Origin: Acidobacteriota bacterium
GTDB taxonomy: Bacteria; Acidobacteriota; Terriglobia; Terriglobales; Acidobacteriaceae
Direction of reading: 5' to 3'
Assembly: GCA_021780095.1 (NCBI GenBank)
Contig: JAJXZK010000212.1
Span: forward strand, 1 to 8,406
DNA length: 8,406 bases
A program made the position numbers and the translations under genes. How positions within the stretch are numbered: the stretch's first letter is position 1; the number at the start of each line of letters is the position of its first letter. This document shows, one piece after another, positions 5,341 to 8,406 of the stretch. Under the pieces are notes generated by a model that was not told the origin of the DNA, did not search any database, and saw only the letters and a list, made by a program, of their open reading frames with translations.

Positions 5341-7524
5341 GTCTATGTCGGCAATCTCCTGCGTAGCTTCATCGATGTTAGTGCTAAACCCGTGCCCAGC
5401 ATTGGCGGAAGTGCGCAACATGATAGGATTGCCCGAGCTTGTTGCGGCCTGCAGTTCTGCTGTCATCTTGCGAGAGTGGGCAGGGTTGACGCGATGATCG
5501 TTGTCGCCGGTAACGAAAAGCACCGCTGGATATGGGGTTCCGGAGCGCACATGGTGGTACGGCGAATAGGCGTACAGCGCCTTGAATTGCTGCGGATTTG
5601 TGACTGATCCATATTCAGTGACGTTGAACGAGCCGTTCGGATCGAGCTCCGTGCGCAGCATATCGTAAATGCCGACAATTGACAGCACCACGCGAAACAT
5701 CTGCGGGTGCTGCGTAATTTCGGCGCCCATTAACAATCCACCATTGCTGCCGCCCTCCGCGGCAAGGTGCGCCGGGGAGGTGTAATGGTTGGCGATCATA
5801 TATTGAGAGCACGCAGCAAAGTCGTCGAACACATTTTGCTTTTTCAGCAGCATTCCACCTTTGTGCCAGGCTTCGCCATACTCCCCGCCCCCACGCAGAT
5901 TGGTGTCCACTATGATCCCGCCGTGATCGAACCAGAGGCGCGCAAAACCGCCCCAGAAATCGATCCAGCCATTTGCTGTTTGGCTGATGCCATATCCTCC
6001 ATAGCCCCAAATCAGAGTCGGATTTCTGCCATCGAGCGGCGTGCCTTTCCGCATCAGAATCGTCAGCGGAACCTCGGTTCCATCTTTCGATTTTGCGAAG
6101 GCGCGGCGTACTTCAATGTCATCGAAACGGAATGGTGTTGCGGTACGAAACGGTGTGACCTGCGGCTCACCTGATCCGTTGTAGCGATACCATTCGGGCG
6201 CTGCCACGTATGTCTGCACGTTGTAGAAAATTGCGTCTCCACCAAGCGGCACCAGGTAGCTGGCTGACGCCACGGGAGGCATGGGAACAACTCCCAACTC
6301 GTTGCCCGAGTAATCATAAATGCGAATTTCCTCCGGTCCTCCGTCGATCGCTATAGCGTAGATTCGATGCTTGCCTACCCAATAGGTTCGATCACCAATG
6401 ACCGTGCCTGTCCCGGCGCTGACAAAACTCGCCTTTCCGGGTGAAGCAATCGTTTGAGCGTCGGCGAGATTGGTGTCGTGTGCCGCCAATCGCAGAATGA
6501 CGCCGCGGTCGCTCTGCTTGCGCGACATCAAATAGAGAGCATCGTCAGGACCGAAGGTAGCCTGTACGATACCGTCGTCGAAGTGCGTGATCTGCGCTGG
6601 GGCAGCGTTGAAAGTGTTGTCAATCGGAACCAGGAAGTGCTCGAACTGTCCACCGTCCCCGTTCGCGACAGATACCAAAAGATTGTGCCCATCGGGAGAA
6701 GTGGCGAGGCCAATCTCGGCAATGCGAGGAAAGTCTTTTCCTATGACATAACGATCCGTCGAGGGCGCGGTACCCATCGCGTGGAAATACACCTGCTGAT
6801 AAAAATTCATATCCGCAGTCGCTCGCTCATTGCCCTGCGGATAGCGAGTGTAAAAGAAGCCGGAGCCATCCTGCTTCCATGCCATGCTACCGCCGCCTGT
6901 CGCAAAATTTACACGCGGGACGCTGGCTCCGATTTGCTTACCGGTGGCAACGTCCACGAGGTAAAGGGATGCGTCTTCGCTGCCACCGCTGGAAATCGCC
7001 ATGCCTAACATCTTGCCGTCCGGGGAAGGCAGGTACCAATTCACATTGAAGACGTGCCCAGGAATAAAGCTATTCAAATCGACAATCACGCGCTCTGAAG
7101 CTTTGTCTTCAGGCGAGGCAAAGGTCACCAACATGGGAGCAGATTTCTCTGGATCGAATTTCAGCGCGAACAGACGGCCAGCCACGAATTCAAACAGACC
7201 AAACTTAGGCTGTTCCTGTTTCCGCATTTTCAGCAAATATTGCACGATTGGCGCGCGCTGCGGGAGTTGTTCCAGGTACGCGTGAGTGTATGCATTTTGC
7301 GAGGCCACCCACCGTTTCGTCTCGGAGCTTTGTCCATCTTCCAGCCAGCGATAGTTATCCGTCACTTTGATGCCGTGATAAACATCGACGACGGGCTGTT
7401 TTTTCGTGGCGGGCGGCGATACCGTTGTGGTGTGGGATGTGGCTGCGAAACACGGGACCCCAATAAGTATCAAAGCGAAAAGAACGCTGTTCCTGGACAC
7501 CCGAAAGAAATGAATCGCGTTCAC
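5299..7524 (-). CDS. Secreted prolyl oligopeptidase (peptidase family S9A), 741 aa
   Basis: A serine peptidase that would cut short peptides after proline, outside the cytoplasm. The frame is open to 7560 (TTG), but GTG at 7524-7522 follows GGAGG with 8-bp spacing and begins a normal signal peptide (basic start, then hydrophobic about 14-26, FA/AT cleavage), so I prefer it. Numbered from that GTG: residues 49-63 YHGIKVTDNYRWLED (family N-terminal motif, Asn replacing the usual Pro in DPYRW); a seven-bladed propeller at about 100-465; and an alpha/beta-hydrolase domain at about 480-741. The hydrolase domain has RGGGEYGEAWHKGG (544-557), catalytic Ser593 in GGSNGG, Asp676 with substrate-side Arg678 in GDNDHRV, and His711 in AGHGF. 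The triad is complete, and the length fits secreted S9A enzymes (680-750). It stands alone, divergent from the sugar transporter, and its 3' end overlaps the truncated gene at 5122-5340. Confidence 0.96.
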   Translation of the reverse strand: MNAIHFFRVSRNSVLFALILIGVPCFAATSHTTTVSPPATKKQPVVDVYHGIKVTDNYRWLEDGQSSETKRWVASQNAYTHAYLEQLPQRAPIVQYLLKMRKQEQPKFGLFEFVAGRLFALKFDPEKSAPMLVTFASPEDKASERVIVDLNSFIPGHVFNVNWYLPSPDGKMLGMAISSGGSEDASLYLVDVATGKQIGASVPRVNFATGGGSMAWKQDGSGFFYTRYPQGNERATADMNFYQQVYFHAMGTAPSTDRYVIGKDFPRIAEIGLATSPDGHNLLVSVANGDGGQFEHFLVPIDNTFNAAPAQITHFDDGIVQATFGPDDALYLMSRKQSDRGVILRLAAHDTNLADAQTIASPGKASFVSAGTGTVIGDRTYWVGKHRIYAIAIDGGPEEIRIYDYSGNELGVVPMPPVASASYLVPLGGDAIFYNVQTYVAAPEWYRYNGSGEPQVTPFRTATPFRFDDIEVRRAFAKSKDGTEVPLTILMRKGTPLDGRNPTLIWGYGGYGISQTANGWIDFWGGFARLWFDHGGIIVDTNLRGGGEYGEAWHKGGMLLKKQNVFDDFAACSQYMIANHYTSPAHLAAEGGSNGGLLMGAEITQHPQMFRVVLSIVGIYDMLRTELDPNGSFNVTEYGSVTNPQQFKALYAYSPYHHVRSGTPYPAVLFVTGDNDHRVNPAHSRKMTAELQAATSSGNPIMLRTSANAGHGFSTNIDEATQEIADIDSFLFAQLGISFSH

Positions 7525-7777
7525 GAAACATACCTCCGAAAGATCGGGCGGGAAGGTCAAATTTTATCCGCGCCTCGTATGAACAGACCATATCAGGGTG
7601 CATCAAACTTCCAAGGAAAAAAATTTGCTGACGCGATGAGATTGCCCCGTGAAAGCCCGTCGCAGTGAAATCAGATTGCCGGGATCAGGTATGCTTCTCA
7701 TGGACTGTCCGGCAACCCACTGGACAATTGTGCCCTCAGATTCGAGTGACGCATACAGATCCGAACGGAGGCAAACC
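7525..7777. promoter_or_regulatory. Divergent intergenic region with small palindromes
   Basis: This region lies between the starts of the peptidase (minus) and the sugar porter (plus), so it must hold both promoters. GGAC-T-GTCC (7702-7710) and ACAATTGT (7724-7731, within GGACAATTGTGCC) are two dyads 22 bp apart, start to start, ending 47 bp before the porter start. They are possible operator half-sites. AGATTGCC occurs twice (7639-7646 and 7673-7680). On the minus strand, TTGGAA and TATGGT with 16-bp spacing (about 7591-7618) are a weak promoter candidate for the peptidase. None of these is decisive. Confidence 0.35.
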
Positions 7778-8406
7778 TTGGCATCTTCACAAAACAGCCA
7801 CACCAAACCGGCAACGAGCCGATTTGTCACTATGGTTTCGGGCATCTCAGCGTTGGCCGGGCTGTTGTTTGGATATGACACAGGAGTAATTTCCGGCGCA
7901 ATTCTTTTTGTTCGCAAAGATTTTTTGCTCTCCACCTTCCAGGAAGAAGTGGTCGTTGCCGCCGTGTTGTTGGGGGCTGTGGCAGGGGCCGCATTTGGCG
8001 GCAAGTTAGCCGACGCATTCGGCCGCCGCAAGCTGCTCATCCAGGTGGCGATTTTGTTCATCATCGGCGCCATCGGTACGGCACTTGCGCCCTCGCCAAC
8101 GCTGCTGGCAATCGGCCGTGTGGTGGTCGGCGCCGCCATCGGAATCGCTTCATTTACAGCCCCGCTCTATATCTCTGAGGTTTCTCCGCCGGCCATTCGA
8201 GGCAAATTAGTATCGCTGAACCAGCTGATGATCACCCTCGGCATCGTGGTTTCTTACTTGGCGGACTATGGCCTGGCGGACAAAGAGGCATGGCGTTGGA
8301 TGTTCGGCCTGGCCGCAATTCCCGCGCTCATGCTGCTGATCGGCCTGCTCTTTGTTCCGGAGAGTCCGCGTTGGCTCATGAGCCGATCGCAGGATGATCA
8401 GGCCCG
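7778..8406 (+). CDS. MFS sugar porter (sugar:H+ symporter family), N-terminal 209 codons, runs off the right edge
   Basis: An inner-membrane transporter that would import a sugar with protons. The TTG at 7778 follows GGAGG with 6-7 bp spacing. An ATG at 7832 is the alternative start but has no good binding site and would clip the N-terminus close to helix 1. Family motifs, numbered from the TTG: GYDTGVISGA (32-41) at the end of helix 1; GGKLADAFGRRK (74-85), the loop 2-3 motif, with Ala where Arg is common; GRVVVGAAIG (113-122); PLYISEVSPPAIRG (129-142), the sugar-transport signature; NQLMITLGI (148-156), with Q149 at the position used for sugar binding in XylE-type porters; and PESPRWL (194-200) at the end of helix 6. 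About six transmembrane helices are visible, half of the expected 12 in 450-480 aa. The substrate cannot be told. No stop occurs before the window ends. Confidence 0.95.
   Translation, partial: MASSQNSHTKPATSRFVTMVSGISALAGLLFGYDTGVISGAILFVRKDFLLSTFQEEVVVAAVLLGAVAGAAFGGKLADAFGRRKLLIQVAILFIIGAIGTALAPSPTLLAIGRVVVGAAIGIASFTAPLYISEVSPPAIRGKLVSLNQLMITLGIVVSYLADYGLADKEAWRWMFGLAAIPALMLLIGLLFVPESPRWLMSRSQDDQA

Noticed and set aside
6454..7008. 184-codon plus-strand open frame
   Set aside because: It is antisense to the propeller domain of the prolyl oligopeptidase and has no motif of its own.
7603..8139. 178-codon minus-strand open frame
   Set aside because: It is antisense to the sugar porter, whose family motifs are unmistakable. 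The product is Ala/Pro/Thr-rich with no domain.
1..8406. CRISPR array, rRNA or multigene defence system
   Set aside because: No regularly spaced 25-40 bp repeats, no rRNA-like sequence and no defence gene motifs were seen on either strand.

Overview
The window looks like chromosomal DNA of a soil-type Acidobacteriota (Terriglobia-like). This is an inference from moderately high GC, small lineage-typical proteins (the 74-aa protein ending in a basic ARxxIAAAQxARWAK-type tail and a Cys/His mini-protein with an HRHNRDGS core), a secreted prolyl oligopeptidase and a secreted protein of unknown family. I could not run any search.

Left part (1-664): the C-terminal end of an IS1182-type DDE transposase, then about 500 bp without a convincing gene, ending in a 58-bp 3' fragment of tRNA-Leu(UAA) (607-664). 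The fragment has the variable arm, T arm, 3' acceptor strand and CCA but no 5' half. This is the footprint left at the far end of an element integrated into the 3' end of a tRNA gene. From its orientation I infer mobile DNA on the left and older chromosome on the right. Just before the fragment, TGCAR occurs four times at exact 10-bp spacing (559-593), a possible protein-binding array for integration or excision.

Middle part (665-5340): a non-coding stretch with a nested inverted repeat; a 529-aa exported protein, possibly a lipoprotein, with three close cysteine pairs; a divergent Fpg/Nei-family DNA glycosylase; a probably decayed Cys/His mini-protein on the minus strand; a 74-aa basic protein; and a short exported-protein N-terminus that appears truncated where it meets the next gene.

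Right part (5299-8406): a complete secreted S9A prolyl oligopeptidase on the minus strand (best start GTG at 7524), diverging from the first 209 codons of an MFS sugar porter that runs off the right edge. The shared intergenic region holds two small palindromes. Peptide breakdown plus sugar import suits a heterotrophic soil life, but nothing shows that the two genes are co-regulated. I see no multigene defence or biosynthetic system. The most notable feature is the probable integration boundary at 559-664.
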